Source: Cyanobacteria bacterium OH_PDB_230
Lineage (GTDB): Bacteria; Cyanobacteriota; Vampirovibrionia; Gastranaerophilales; Gastranaerophilaceae
Reading direction: 5' to 3'
Assembly: GCA_023421795.1 (NCBI GenBank)
Contig: JAEZSO010000002.1
Span: 806,001 to 870,000, forward strand
DNA length: 64,000 nt
Position 1 is the stretch's first letter. Every line of letters starts with the position of its first letter. This document shows, one piece after another, positions 24,927 to 33,266 of the stretch. Position numbers and translations under genes: made by a program. Under the pieces are notes generated by a model. The model did not search any database and was not told the DNA's origin. It saw only the letters and a program-made list of their open reading frames with translations.

Positions 24927-25877
24927 TTACTTATTTAAGCCTGCGTTGTTCAAAATTATTAATACGAGTTCATCATATGATATACCCATTGCTCTGGCCT
25001 GGGCAGGTAAATCGCTCAGATCAGTCATTCCGGGACTTGTATTTATTTCTAAAACATATGGTATTTCATCTACAATCAAGAAATCAACCCTGCTTACCCC
25101 GTCGCAGCTGCAAGCTTTATGAGCCTTAATTGCAATGTCTTTTACTTTTTCTGTCAGTTCTGTTGATATTTCTGCAGGAAGTATGAATTCTGTAAGTCCG
25201 TGGGTATATTTTGCTTCATAATCATACCACTCTGTTTTTGTTCTAAGTTCCAAAATTTCGGTGGCAAAAGTCGATTGGTCATTATCTAAAACACCGACTG
25301 TCGCGCAAATACCTACCAAAAATTCTTCTATCAAAATATCTTGATTGCATTCCAAGGATTTGTTGAATAAATCTTTTAATTCTTCTTTAGAATTTACTTT
25401 GTACATACCGATGCTTGAACCTTCGCTTACAGGTTTTAGCATTAGCGGGAATTTCAAATCTTTGACTTTTTCTTCTGCGTTTTCACATTTATTAACAAGA
25501 ACAGATTTAATAAGCGGAATGTCAAAGTTTTTTAATATATTTTTTGTATGGTCTTTATTCATGCAGGTTGCGCTTGCAAAAACGCCGCATCCTGTGTAAT
25601 CGATTCCCAAAAGTTCCAATACGCCTTGAATGCAGCCATCTTCTCCGTATTTGCCGTGAAGAGCGTTATATGCGACTTCAATCTCCTTTTTTGTCAGTTC
25701 TTGAGCTACATTTTTATCTACATCAACAAGACAGGCATTTTTATAGCCCAACCTAATCAGTGCTTCATAAACATTTTTTCCTGAGCGAAGAGATACTTCT
25801 CTTTCGCTGGATAGACCTCCGTATAATACTGCAATTTTGGTCTCTAATGGGTATTTTCTTTGTTTAATATATTCCAT
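24927..25877 (-). CDS. ddl: D-alanine--D-alanine ligase
   Basis: 316 aa. ATP-grasp fold with AVLYGGLSSEREVSLRSGKN at the start, NALHGKYGEDGCIQGVLELL near 72, the omega-loop LKPVSEGSSIGM, and the metal site LEINTSPGMTDLSDLP near 288. It makes the D-Ala-D-Ala end of the peptidoglycan stem. It overlaps the murB 3' end by 34 bases, which implies translational coupling. Confidence 0.95.
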   Translation of the reverse strand: MEYIKQRKYPLETKIAVLYGGLSSEREVSLRSGKNVYEALIRLGYKNACLVDVDKNVAQELTKKEIEVAYNALHGKYGEDGCIQGVLELLGIDYTGCGVFASATCMNKDHTKNILKNFDIPLIKSVLVNKCENAEEKVKDLKFPLMLKPVSEGSSIGMYKVNSKEELKDLFNKSLECNQDILIEEFLVGICATVGVLDNDQSTFATEILELRTKTEWYDYEAKYTHGLTEFILPAEISTELTEKVKDIAIKAHKACSCDGVSRVDFLIVDEIPYVLEINTSPGMTDLSDLPAQARAMGISYDELVLIILNNAGLNK

Positions 25878-26752
25878 ATTCTCACTTCTTCTTCGTCTCT
25901 TTTCCCTATAAATTTAACTTCCGGCTGAAGTTCGATTGAGTATTTTTCTCTTACTATATCATACATTTTTAGCATCAAATTTAAAACATCTTTTGAAGTA
26001 GAATTATTAAAATTTACAATAAAATTGGCGTGGTTTTCCCACACTTTTGCACCGCCGACCTCAAGCCCTTTTGCTCCGGCTTGATCAAGCAATCTTCCCG
26101 CCGAATCATTTTCCGGGTTTTTAAAGCTGCTTCCTACGTTTGGAAGAACGAGCGATGGCTGTTTGGTTTTTCTGAATTCAAGGTTTTTTTGCATCATTTC
26201 GTTTATTTTTTCTTTTTCATCTTCTTTGAATTCAAAATCAGCAGATAACAATATGTAATTTTTTTCTGAGAGGATTGATTTTCTGTATTTAAAATTCATG
26301 TCTGCTCTTTTTAAACTCAGAACTTTTTTAGTGTCTAAGTCAAAAACCTTGCAAGAAACAAAATTATCTGAAATCGCTTGGTTATGCGCCGACGCATTCA
26401 TATAAATCATTCCCCCTATTGAACCGGGAAAACCAATCATAAATTCCAATCCGCTCAAACCAAGGTTATAGCATTCCTTTGAGAGCAGTGGACCTTTAGT
26501 GCCGCAAGATGTTGTTAACCTGTTGCCTTCAAAAGAATATTGAGTGATTTTTGAAGTTATTATTACTTCATCATCTATGCCGTATGACGAAATCAATACA
26601 TTTGAACAGCTCCCTAAAAGAATCGGCTTCTCTTTTTTTGTAAGAAGTTCAACTAATTCATCAACGGTTTTGGGGAAATATACACATTTCGCTTCCCCAC
26701 CTATTTTAAAAGTGGTATGTTTTTTTAATTCGTAATTTTGTTTTATTTCCAT
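25844..26752 (-). CDS. murB: UDP-N-acetylenolpyruvoylglucosamine reductase (MurB, type II)
   Basis: 302 aa. FAD-binding features KKHTTFKIGGEAKCVYFP and LLGSCSNVLIS near the N-terminus, the flavin contact GLSGLEFMIGFPGSIGG near 98-115, and the catalytic VGSSFKNP (Ser) near 206. The Tyr loop of type I enzymes is absent, matching type II MurB. It reduces UDP-GlcNAc-enolpyruvate to UDP-MurNAc. One base separates it from murC. Confidence 0.95.
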   Translation of the reverse strand: MEIKQNYELKKHTTFKIGGEAKCVYFPKTVDELVELLTKKEKPILLGSCSNVLISSYGIDDEVIITSKITQYSFEGNRLTTSCGTKGPLLSKECYNLGLSGLEFMIGFPGSIGGMIYMNASAHNQAISDNFVSCKVFDLDTKKVLSLKRADMNFKYRKSILSEKNYILLSADFEFKEDEKEKINEMMQKNLEFRKTKQPSLVLPNVGSSFKNPENDSAGRLLDQAGAKGLEVGGAKVWENHANFIVNFNNSTSKDVLNLMLKMYDIVREKYSIELQPEVKFIGKRDEEEVRIWNILNKENTH

Positions 26753-26753
26753 T

Positions 26754-28148
26754 TTAGCTTGTTACTTTATTATAAGTTTCTTTTAAAAGTGAACCGAGTT
26801 TTGTTATATCGCCTGCGCCTAAGGACAAAACTATGTCGGATGGTTTTAAGAGCGGCAATATTTTTTCAGCGGCTTCTTGCATATTACCGCTAATATAAGT
26901 TGCATCTTTGTGATTAATCTGATTTGCAAATGTGTTTGAATCAGCTTCCTGTATAGGTTTTTCAGAGGCAGCAAAAACATCTAGTACGATAAGCTTGTCG
27001 CAATTGTCAAAACAATTTAAAAAGTCATCCCAAAGACCTTTTAGCCTTGAATATCTGTGTGGTTGAAAAACTGCTACGATTCTCGAATCAGTAGCTTTTT
27101 TTGCACTTTCAAGCGTTGTCGAAATTTCGCTGGGGTGATGAGCATAATCATCGATAACTTTTATTCCGTTAAATTCTGCTGACAGCTGGAATCTTCGCCC
27201 CATTCCGCTAAATGTGGAAAAATGATTTATAAAAGAGTCTACAGGAATATCTGCTTCATTTAAAGCCGCAAATACCGCAAGAGCGTTATATACGTTATGT
27301 TTGCCAGGTACTGTCAGTTTGACGTTGCCTAAGACTTTACCCTGCTTCAATATGTTGAAACTAGAGCCGAAGTCTTCATAAACAATTTCTTCTGCCGTAT
27401 AGTTAGCTTCTTTTAAACCAAAAGTTATGAAATCAAATTCTTCATTATGCTTCATCAGTTCTTTATTGCCTTTGCAGTCTGTATTTATTATAACTTTTGA
27501 TCCGCTTTTAAGGTTTTTTAAATATTGGCTGAATATTTTTATCAAGTCATCAAAACCGCCCTGATAGAAATCGAGGTGGTCAACTTCTAAGTTATTTATG
27601 ACATTTATATCAGGTTGATATTTCAAAATAGTTCCGTCTGATTCATCTAGTTCTGCGACAAAATAATCATCCGACCCGAAATGCGCATTATCATTAAGCT
27701 CAGGTATTATTCCCCCTACAACATAAGAAGGTTTTCTTCCTGCTTTTTCTAATAAATATGAGCATAAGCCGCTTGTTGTTGTTTTTCCGTGTGTTCCTGA
27801 AAAACCGAAAAACGTTGCTGTTTCATTGTCCGAAAAATCTTTTGCTATAAGCTGAAGAAGGTCAGATCGGTGTAAGATGTCTAAATTCAGCTGCTTTGCT
27901 TTTTTAAATTCTACGTTTTCTTCTTTTATTGCCGTACTTGAAATCACAGTCGGTGTCCCTGAAATGTTCGATTCACTGTGTCCTACAAAAACATTTGCGC
28001 CCAATTTTTTCAGGTTCTGCAGATATTTACTGTCTTGAATGTCTGATCCTGATACTTCAAGCCCTTTTTCAAGCAAATATTTGGCTAAGCCGCTCATCCC
28101 TATTCCACCTATCGCAATAAAATGGTATTTGTTATTTTTTAAATTCAT
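26754..28148 (-). CDS. murC: UDP-N-acetylmuramate--L-alanine ligase
   Basis: 464 aa. Three Mur-ligase domains: Rossmann (HFIAIGGIGMSGLAKYLLEK), central ATPase (FSGTHGKTTTSGLCSYLLE near 113-131; VAELDESDGTI near 160) and C-terminal (VIDDYAHHPSEISTTL near 305). It adds L-Ala to UDP-MurNAc in the cytosol. First gene of the murC-murB-ddl-ftsQ operon; AAGGT precedes the ATG. It is divergent from the symporter gene. Confidence 0.97.
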   Translation of the reverse strand: MNLKNNKYHFIAIGGIGMSGLAKYLLEKGLEVSGSDIQDSKYLQNLKKLGANVFVGHSESNISGTPTVISSTAIKEENVEFKKAKQLNLDILHRSDLLQLIAKDFSDNETATFFGFSGTHGKTTTSGLCSYLLEKAGRKPSYVVGGIIPELNDNAHFGSDDYFVAELDESDGTILKYQPDINVINNLEVDHLDFYQGGFDDLIKIFSQYLKNLKSGSKVIINTDCKGNKELMKHNEEFDFITFGLKEANYTAEEIVYEDFGSSFNILKQGKVLGNVKLTVPGKHNVYNALAVFAALNEADIPVDSFINHFSTFSGMGRRFQLSAEFNGIKVIDDYAHHPSEISTTLESAKKATDSRIVAVFQPHRYSRLKGLWDDFLNCFDNCDKLIVLDVFAASEKPIQEADSNTFANQINHKDATYISGNMQEAAEKILPLLKPSDIVLSLGAGDITKLGSLLKETYNKVTS

Positions 28149-28246
28149 ATATATGACCTTGACAATATTCTCTTAATTTTATTTTAGTACAAAAAATACA
28201 AATATAATAATCAATATTAGCTCAAAATCATTTCAAAATATTTAAA

Positions 28247-28269
28247 TTAATGTTCAATTTAATGTTCAA
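28247..28269. repeat. Two 11-bp direct repeats TTAATGTTCAA, 12 bp apart
   Basis: TTAATGTTCAA at 28247-28257 and again at 28259-28269. The near-one-turn spacing and position just upstream of the symporter promoter, between divergent genes, fit a tandem regulator site. Confidence 0.4.
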
Positions 28270-28300
28270 ATTAATATCAAAATATCAACTATTTATATTG

Positions 28301-28329
28301 TTGTCTTATTTTTGAAAAAATAGTACAAT
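28301..28329 (+). promoter_or_regulatory. Promoter of the dicarboxylate/amino-acid symporter
   Basis: TTGTCT (28301-28306), 17-base spacer, TACAAT (28324-28329). The start would fall near 28336, giving a ~36-base leader with GAGG before the ATG. Confidence 0.65.
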
Positions 28330-28371
28330 TAAAGTCGCTATTTATTGTGTAAAAGTTTACGAGGTATAATT

Positions 28372-29724
28372 ATGAAATTACATATGCAGGTCCTAATAGC
28401 TTTGGGACTAGGTATTAAACGAAATGGACATATCTTTTTCGGACTTATTGCAGGGATTATTTTAGGTATTATAATTCACGCTCAGCAAGGACCTGGCGGA
28501 GTTATAAACAACAATATGTTAAATGTTCTTTTGCATGTTTTATCATTTATCGGTCAAGTATTTATAAGACTTATCCAAATGGTTGTCATACCTCTTGTGT
28601 GTAGTGCTATAATAGTCGGTATTTCTAGTATCGGCGATAATAAGCAGCTCGGCAAGTTCGGTCGAAAAATGATTTTATATTATGGAATTATTACCGTTCT
28701 CGCTGTTATTATAGGTGCTATATTGGCTTTAGCAGTAAAACCAGGTATTGGAGTACAGACATTTATAAATCAAGGCTCTGCTGTTGAGATTCAGTCTCAA
28801 GTTCATAACGCTATAGCAGAGCAAAAAGGTAATATCGGAAACATATTCTTGAATTTGATTCCTCAAAATCCATTAGAATCATTGGCTAAAGGGGATATGA
28901 TTCCTATTATATTCTTTGTATTTGTATTCGCAATTGCTCTTGCAAAAGTTGGTGAAATAAACAGGCCAGTTGTTTCTTTCTTTGAATCCATATTTGCCGC
29001 GACAATGAAAGTTACGGATTGGATTATGTACTTGGCGGCTCCTGGTATCTTTGCCTTGACTGCTGTCGCCGTTTCTTCTTTTGGAATTTCAATATTCGAG
29101 AGCATCTCTAAGTACTTCTTGGTCTTAATTGTTGGCTTCGGTATCCAATTGTTTATAATATATCCGCTGCTTATGAAAATATTCAGCAAGGTACCGATTT
29201 TGACTTTCTATACTGCAATAACAGAAGCAATGATGGTAGCCTTCGGTACAGCCAGCAGTTCTGCAACATTACCTTTGACAATAGCTTGTTGTGAGAAGAG
29301 AGGTATTTCTCACAAAGTATGCAGCTTTGTTCTTCCTTTGGGTGCTACATTGAATATGGATGCTACTGCTTTATTCCAGACTGTCGCTGTTTTATTCCTT
29401 ACTCAGGCGTATGGGGTGACATTGGAACCTATCCAAATATTACAGATAATGATATTGGCGATTATTGCTTCAAGTACTTGCGCAGGTATCCCAGGTGCGG
29501 GTCTAATTACAATAGCTTTGGTGTTAAACGGTCTTGGGTTAACTCCACATCAGCTAGTAGAGGGCTTTGCGTTCTTGTTTGCGATAGATAGAGTTATCGA
29601 TATGATAAGAACAATGGTCAACGTTACCAGTGATGCTGTAGTGGCTGCAGTAATTGCTGATAACGAGAATGAAATTAACTATGACTTGTTAAACAATCCT
29701 GAGTCATACAAAGAAATTATTTAA
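28372..29724 (+). CDS. Dicarboxylate/amino acid:cation symporter (DAACS family)
   Basis: 450 aa from ATG at 28372 (GAGG nine bases upstream; a TTG nine codons earlier is rejected). Eight membrane helices and two re-entrant loops: the serine-rich HP1 FGTASSSATLPLTIACCE near 300, the NMDGT-like motif LGATLNMDATALFQTVAV, and HP2 STCAGIPGAGLIT. It takes up glutamate, aspartate or C4-dicarboxylates with sodium or protons; which one cannot be decided here. In the helix-7 motif the common Gly is Ala (NMDAT). Confidence 0.92.
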   Translation: MKLHMQVLIALGLGIKRNGHIFFGLIAGIILGIIIHAQQGPGGVINNNMLNVLLHVLSFIGQVFIRLIQMVVIPLVCSAIIVGISSIGDNKQLGKFGRKMILYYGIITVLAVIIGAILALAVKPGIGVQTFINQGSAVEIQSQVHNAIAEQKGNIGNIFLNLIPQNPLESLAKGDMIPIIFFVFVFAIALAKVGEINRPVVSFFESIFAATMKVTDWIMYLAAPGIFALTAVAVSSFGISIFESISKYFLVLIVGFGIQLFIIYPLLMKIFSKVPILTFYTAITEAMMVAFGTASSSATLPLTIACCEKRGISHKVCSFVLPLGATLNMDATALFQTVAVLFLTQAYGVTLEPIQILQIMILAIIASSTCAGIPGAGLITIALVLNGLGLTPHQLVEGFAFLFAIDRVIDMIRTMVNVTSDAVVAAVIADNENEINYDLLNNPESYKEII

Positions 29725-29745
29725 TAAATAAAATATCTAAACATT

Positions 29746-29778
29746 AAAAAGCTCTACTTCAAAAGTAGAGCTTTTTAT
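29746..29778. terminator. Bidirectional intrinsic terminator
   Basis: A perfect 14-bp inverted repeat (29746-29759 and 29763-29776) with A- and T-tracts on both sides, between the symporter gene and the convergent small Cys-rich gene. Confidence 0.88.
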
Positions 29779-29793
29779 TTGTCAAAAATAATT

Positions 29794-30012
29794 TTAATCT
29801 AAAAGAACTTGTTGCATTTCTATGTCTGGTTTTCCAAGCACTCTTACCAGTTCAAGAACTGATGCTTTCATCTGGCAACGTTGAGATGTTCCATTAAAGA
29901 AATCAGAATAAAAACACCCTTCGCAAATGCAACCTCTTTTGTAACACTCTAAAGCCGTATTAGTCCAACGTCTAACAGCTATAGCTCTCCCCATATCTCT
30001 GCTTCTTAGCAC
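29794..30012 (-). CDS. Small cysteine-cluster protein (72 aa)
   Basis: 72 aa from GTG at 30012 with a strong GGAGG RBS seven bases upstream. Five cysteines at 23, 28, 30, 33 and 46 (ECYKRGCICEGCFYSDFF...RCQ) make a plausible zinc or iron-sulfur site, followed by a helix MKASVLELVRVLGKP. It has its own promoter and a terminator, so it is a single-gene unit. No family is recognised with certainty; a small redox or nucleic-acid-binding protein is possible. Confidence 0.7.
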   Translation of the reverse strand: MLRSRDMGRAIAVRRWTNTALECYKRGCICEGCFYSDFFNGTSQRCQMKASVLELVRVLGKPDIEMQQVLLD

Positions 30013-30095
30013 GATTACTCCTCCAAAAATATTTAATTTTCCCCAAAATTTATTTAAATCCCAGCTCGTATGAACTGTTCCTAAACTGTATTTTA

Positions 30096-30123
30096 ATTAT
30101 ATCTTTTCAGAATACATTTACAA
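30096..30123 (-). promoter_or_regulatory. Promoter of the 72-aa Cys-cluster gene
   Basis: Minus strand TTGTAA (30118-30123), 16-base spacer, TATAAT (30096-30101), giving a leader of about 78 bases before the GTG. Confidence 0.65.
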
Positions 30124-30231
30124 GGCGCTGGCCTGGTAATTATTACATTAGTATACAAAGTATCTATAGTTAGTCATAATGATTGTTTTCCCATTATTGG
30201 CTATAAACTTTTTTATTCAAAATAGGGTAAT

Positions 30232-30270
30232 TTACAAAAAAATAGGTAGCATGGTTACATGCCCCCTATT
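30232..30270 (-). terminator. Terminator of ilvD
   Basis: Minus strand: AATAGG/CCTATT and GCATG/CATGC nested stems (30241-30270), followed by a T-run, 19 bases after the ilvD stop. Confidence 0.85.
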
Positions 30271-30288
30271 ATAGTGTATATTTTGTTT

Positions 30289-31947
30289 TTATAGCGTGAT
30301 AGCACCTTGAGAAGCGCTCTGAACAGTTTTTGCGTATTTTGCCAAATATCCTTTTCTTTCTTTTGGCTCAGGCATTAAAAAGTTGGATTTTCTGTTGTTT
30401 ATTGTTGATTCATCGACAGAGAGTTCCAGTTTGCGATTTGGGATATCTATTTTTATGGTATCTCCGTCTTCAACAAGTCCTATGAGTCCGCCGTCGGCTG
30501 CTTCGGGGCAAATATGACCTATGCAAAGCCCTCTTGTTCCTCCTGAGAATCTTCCGTCCGTTAACAGAGCTACTTTCTTGCCTAAGCCTTTTCCGACAAT
30601 CAATGATGTTGGCGCAAGCATTTCTCTCATGCCGGGACCTCCTTTAGGCCCTTCATATCTTATAACAACAACATCTCCAGCGACTACTTTGTCTGTTTCA
30701 ATTGCCTTCATTGCTTCTTCTTCAGAGGCAAATACCTTGGCTTTGCCTTCAAAAGTAAGGCATTCTTTGTCTACTCCGGATATTTTTACTACAGCTCCTT
30801 CTTCAGCCAGGTTTCCGTATAATACAGCAAGCCCGGGGTTAGAAGTTATTGGGTTATCGAGCGTTCTGATTACTTCGTTATTAACCCAAGCCTTTTCTGA
30901 TACTTCTTTAATAGTCATTCCGCAAACATTTTTTGTATTTTTCATTTCAGGAGTGTTTTTGTATATTGTTTTTATAACGCCTGGAATTCCGCCTGCGTTT
31001 TCCAAATCCGTCATCGTTAAATCTGATGAGGGATCTAGTTTTATTATTTGTGGGATCTTTGTGCTTAATTCACTGAAATCATCAAGCCCTACACCGATGT
31101 TTCCGGTTTTAGAGATAGCTAAAAGATGAAGGATAGAGTTTGTTGAACCCCCTAATGCCAAATCCGCTATAATTGCATTTCTAAGTGAGTCTTTGGTAAT
31201 TATGTTTGTGGGTTTTATGTTCTTTTCTACCATTTTAACGATTTGCATACCGCTGTCAAACGCTATTCTTTTCTTTTTGGCACTTACTGATGAAGCGCTT
31301 GCGCAACCAGGGAGGCTCATTCCCATTACTTCTGTCAGGCAAGCCATGGTGTTGGCGGTGTATAAGCCTTGGCAGGAGCCTGATCCCGGGCAACAGCTTT
31401 CTTCCATTTCATATAATTTTTCTTCGCTGATTTCACCTGCTCTTAGTTTTCCTATAGCTTCAAAAGAGCCTTTTATGAATGTTAAATGTTCGGTTTTGCA
31501 GCTGCCGTCAAGCATCGGACCAGCTGTAACAACTATGCATGGTATATCCAGTCTTAATGCTGCCATTAGCATACCTGGAGTTATTTTGTCGCAGTTTGTA
31601 AGTAAGACCAATCCATCTAATTGATGAGCGCTTGCTACTGATTCGACGCAATCCGCAATCAGTTCTCTTGAGGGAAGAGAATATTTCATTCCGCTGTGTC
31701 CCATTGCGATACCGTCACAGATGGCAGGAACTCCAAAAATAAATGATTGCCCTCCGCCTGAGTGGATTCCTTTTTCAATACTTCTTTCAAGTTCTCTCAT
31801 ATTCACATGGCCCGGCACTAATTCGGTGAATGAACTTGCTATCCCAATAAATGGGCGTTTCATTCCTTCTTTTGATATTCCTGTTGCGTATAAAAGAGCT
31901 CTGTGAGGCGCTCTGTTGATTCCTTTTTTTACGTTGTCGCTTTTCAT
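30289..31947 (-). CDS. ilvD: Dihydroxy-acid dehydratase
   Basis: 552 aa, the standard length. Cluster ligands: Cys in TNCDKITPGM near 118 and in SCCPGSGSCQGLYTANTMAC near 187-206; the C-terminal signature LTDGRFSGGTRGLCIGHICPEA holds the catalytic Ser near 460. It makes the oxo-acid precursors of valine and isoleucine, which also feed leucine synthesis, and so complements the leu genes at 4.4-7.5 kb. It stands alone, without ilvB, ilvN or ilvC. Confidence 0.97.
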   Translation of the reverse strand: MKSDNVKKGINRAPHRALLYATGISKEGMKRPFIGIASSFTELVPGHVNMRELERSIEKGIHSGGGQSFIFGVPAICDGIAMGHSGMKYSLPSRELIADCVESVASAHQLDGLVLLTNCDKITPGMLMAALRLDIPCIVVTAGPMLDGSCKTEHLTFIKGSFEAIGKLRAGEISEEKLYEMEESCCPGSGSCQGLYTANTMACLTEVMGMSLPGCASASSVSAKKKRIAFDSGMQIVKMVEKNIKPTNIITKDSLRNAIIADLALGGSTNSILHLLAISKTGNIGVGLDDFSELSTKIPQIIKLDPSSDLTMTDLENAGGIPGVIKTIYKNTPEMKNTKNVCGMTIKEVSEKAWVNNEVIRTLDNPITSNPGLAVLYGNLAEEGAVVKISGVDKECLTFEGKAKVFASEEEAMKAIETDKVVAGDVVVIRYEGPKGGPGMREMLAPTSLIVGKGLGKKVALLTDGRFSGGTRGLCIGHICPEAADGGLIGLVEDGDTIKIDIPNRKLELSVDESTINNRKSNFLMPEPKERKGYLAKYAKTVQSASQGAITL

Positions 31948-32038
31948 TCTTAGTGCCTTTCAGTCTAAATAATCGATAAAACAATTTTACCTTTATAAGG
32001 AAGATATTACAACTTTAGAAGAATAAGTTAAAATGAAA

Positions 32039-32305
32039 TTATTCTATATTTATCAGTTCGTTTTTTTCTGTTCTTGATAATTGTTTTATTCTATATTCTT
32101 CTTTCATAGCCTCCTGTTTTGTGTCAAATTCTTTTGTGAAGACTATTTTCATAGGTTTATTAGCTTTTGTGAATTTTGAGGCAGTGCCGTCAAGATGTTT
32201 TTGGAACCTTTTTTCGACATCATCGGTATAGCCGCAATACAGCTTGTTGTTTTCAGTCAAAATAATATAGGTATAATATTTTTTATCCAATTGATTGAAT
32301 CTCAT
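32039..32305 (-). CDS. GIY-YIG nuclease-fold protein (YhbQ/UPF0213 type)
   Basis: 88 aa, a single GIY-YIG domain: YYTYIILTENNKLYCGYTDDVEKR gives the GIY...YIG-like strands and the catalytic Arg, followed by FQKHLDG and KEFDTKQEAMKEEYRIKQLS. Small members have been linked to DNA repair, but most are uncharacterised. It overlaps the dus 3' end by 23 bases; no clear RBS, so it is probably coupled to dus. Confidence 0.85.
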   Translation of the reverse strand: MRFNQLDKKYYTYIILTENNKLYCGYTDDVEKRFQKHLDGTASKFTKANKPMKIVFTKEFDTKQEAMKEEYRIKQLSRTEKNELINIE

Positions 32306-33263
32306 CTAATATTTTTATAATGTTTGAGTAAGAATCTTCTCTTACAAGGTTAAATCTGTATTCAGCGCCGCCTCTTATCCCTTTTATGTAATAAGGATAG
32401 AATTTGCGAACGAACTTTAGTCCAACTTCATCTCCTCTTAATTTCATTTCCATATCGAGGTGTTCTTTTAAAAGTTCTATTTTTTCCGCGATGCTTGGTT
32501 CAGGCAGTTTTTCACCTGTTTTGAAATAATGCTCTATTCTATATAATAAAGTAGGATCGCCAATAGCTCCACGGCCTACAGCAACAGCATCTGCGCCTGA
32601 AAGTTCTTTGCATTTTATGGCTGAATCTATGTCTACAATGTCACCATTTGCAAATATTGGAATATTCATTTCATCTTTCAGTTTGGATATAATCTCCCAA
32701 TCTGCTTGACCTGAGTAGAATTGTGACCTGGTTCTTCCGTGTATTGTTATTGCATCAGCTCCTGATTCTTGCATAAGTTTTGCAAATTCAACAAAATTAA
32801 GTTCATTCTGGCTCCATCCTAGCCTAAATTTGCATGTGACAGGGATTTTAACCACATCTTTAATGGCTTTTAAGATGTCTGACGCAAGTTTAGGGTTTCT
32901 CATTAACGCGCAGCCGTCTGTTCCTTTTACAACCTTATTTACAGGGCATCCCATATTAATATCTATTATGCTGGCTTTTTCTTCTATAATTTTTGCAGCT
33001 CTCGCCATTAATTCGGGTTTGTGGCCGGACAGCTGGAAAACAAGAGGATGTTCAAATTTTTCATACTGAAGAATGGCGCCTGTTGGCCTTTGTACAAGCG
33101 CTTCAGAGCTAATCATTTCTGTTGTTAAAAGACAGGTCTTTGAATATTTTCTGATGAGCTGCCTTACAATAGTATCAGTGATTCCCGCCATTGGAGCGAG
33201 ACTCACGCAACTATCTATTTCCACTCTTCCTATCTTAATTTTCTTTTTCAACGTATTATTCAT
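32283..33263 (-). CDS. dus: tRNA-dihydrouridine synthase
   Basis: 326 aa. Flavin TIM barrel with VSLAPMAGITDTIVRQLIRK at the start, the catalytic-Cys loop INMGCPVNKVVKGTDGCALM near 100, and the FMN-binding ITIHGRTRSQFYSGQADWE near 175 and ANGDI / AVGRGAIGDP near 210-235. It reduces uridine in tRNA D-loops. Closest to DusB by these motifs. It follows the TPR gene by 3 bases. Confidence 0.95.
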   Translation of the reverse strand: MNNTLKKKIKIGRVEIDSCVSLAPMAGITDTIVRQLIRKYSKTCLLTTEMISSEALVQRPTGAILQYEKFEHPLVFQLSGHKPELMARAAKIIEEKASIIDINMGCPVNKVVKGTDGCALMRNPKLASDILKAIKDVVKIPVTCKFRLGWSQNELNFVEFAKLMQESGADAITIHGRTRSQFYSGQADWEIISKLKDEMNIPIFANGDIVDIDSAIKCKELSGADAVAVGRGAIGDPTLLYRIEHYFKTGEKLPEPSIAEKIELLKEHLDMEMKLRGDEVGLKFVRKFYPYYIKGIRGGAEYRFNLVREDSYSNIIKILDEIQSIG

Positions 33264-33266
33264 TTT

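Noticed and set aside
30521..31624. Plus-strand open frames of 140-200 codons opposite ilvD
   Set aside because: They are antisense shadows of a clearly conserved ilvD and show no family features.
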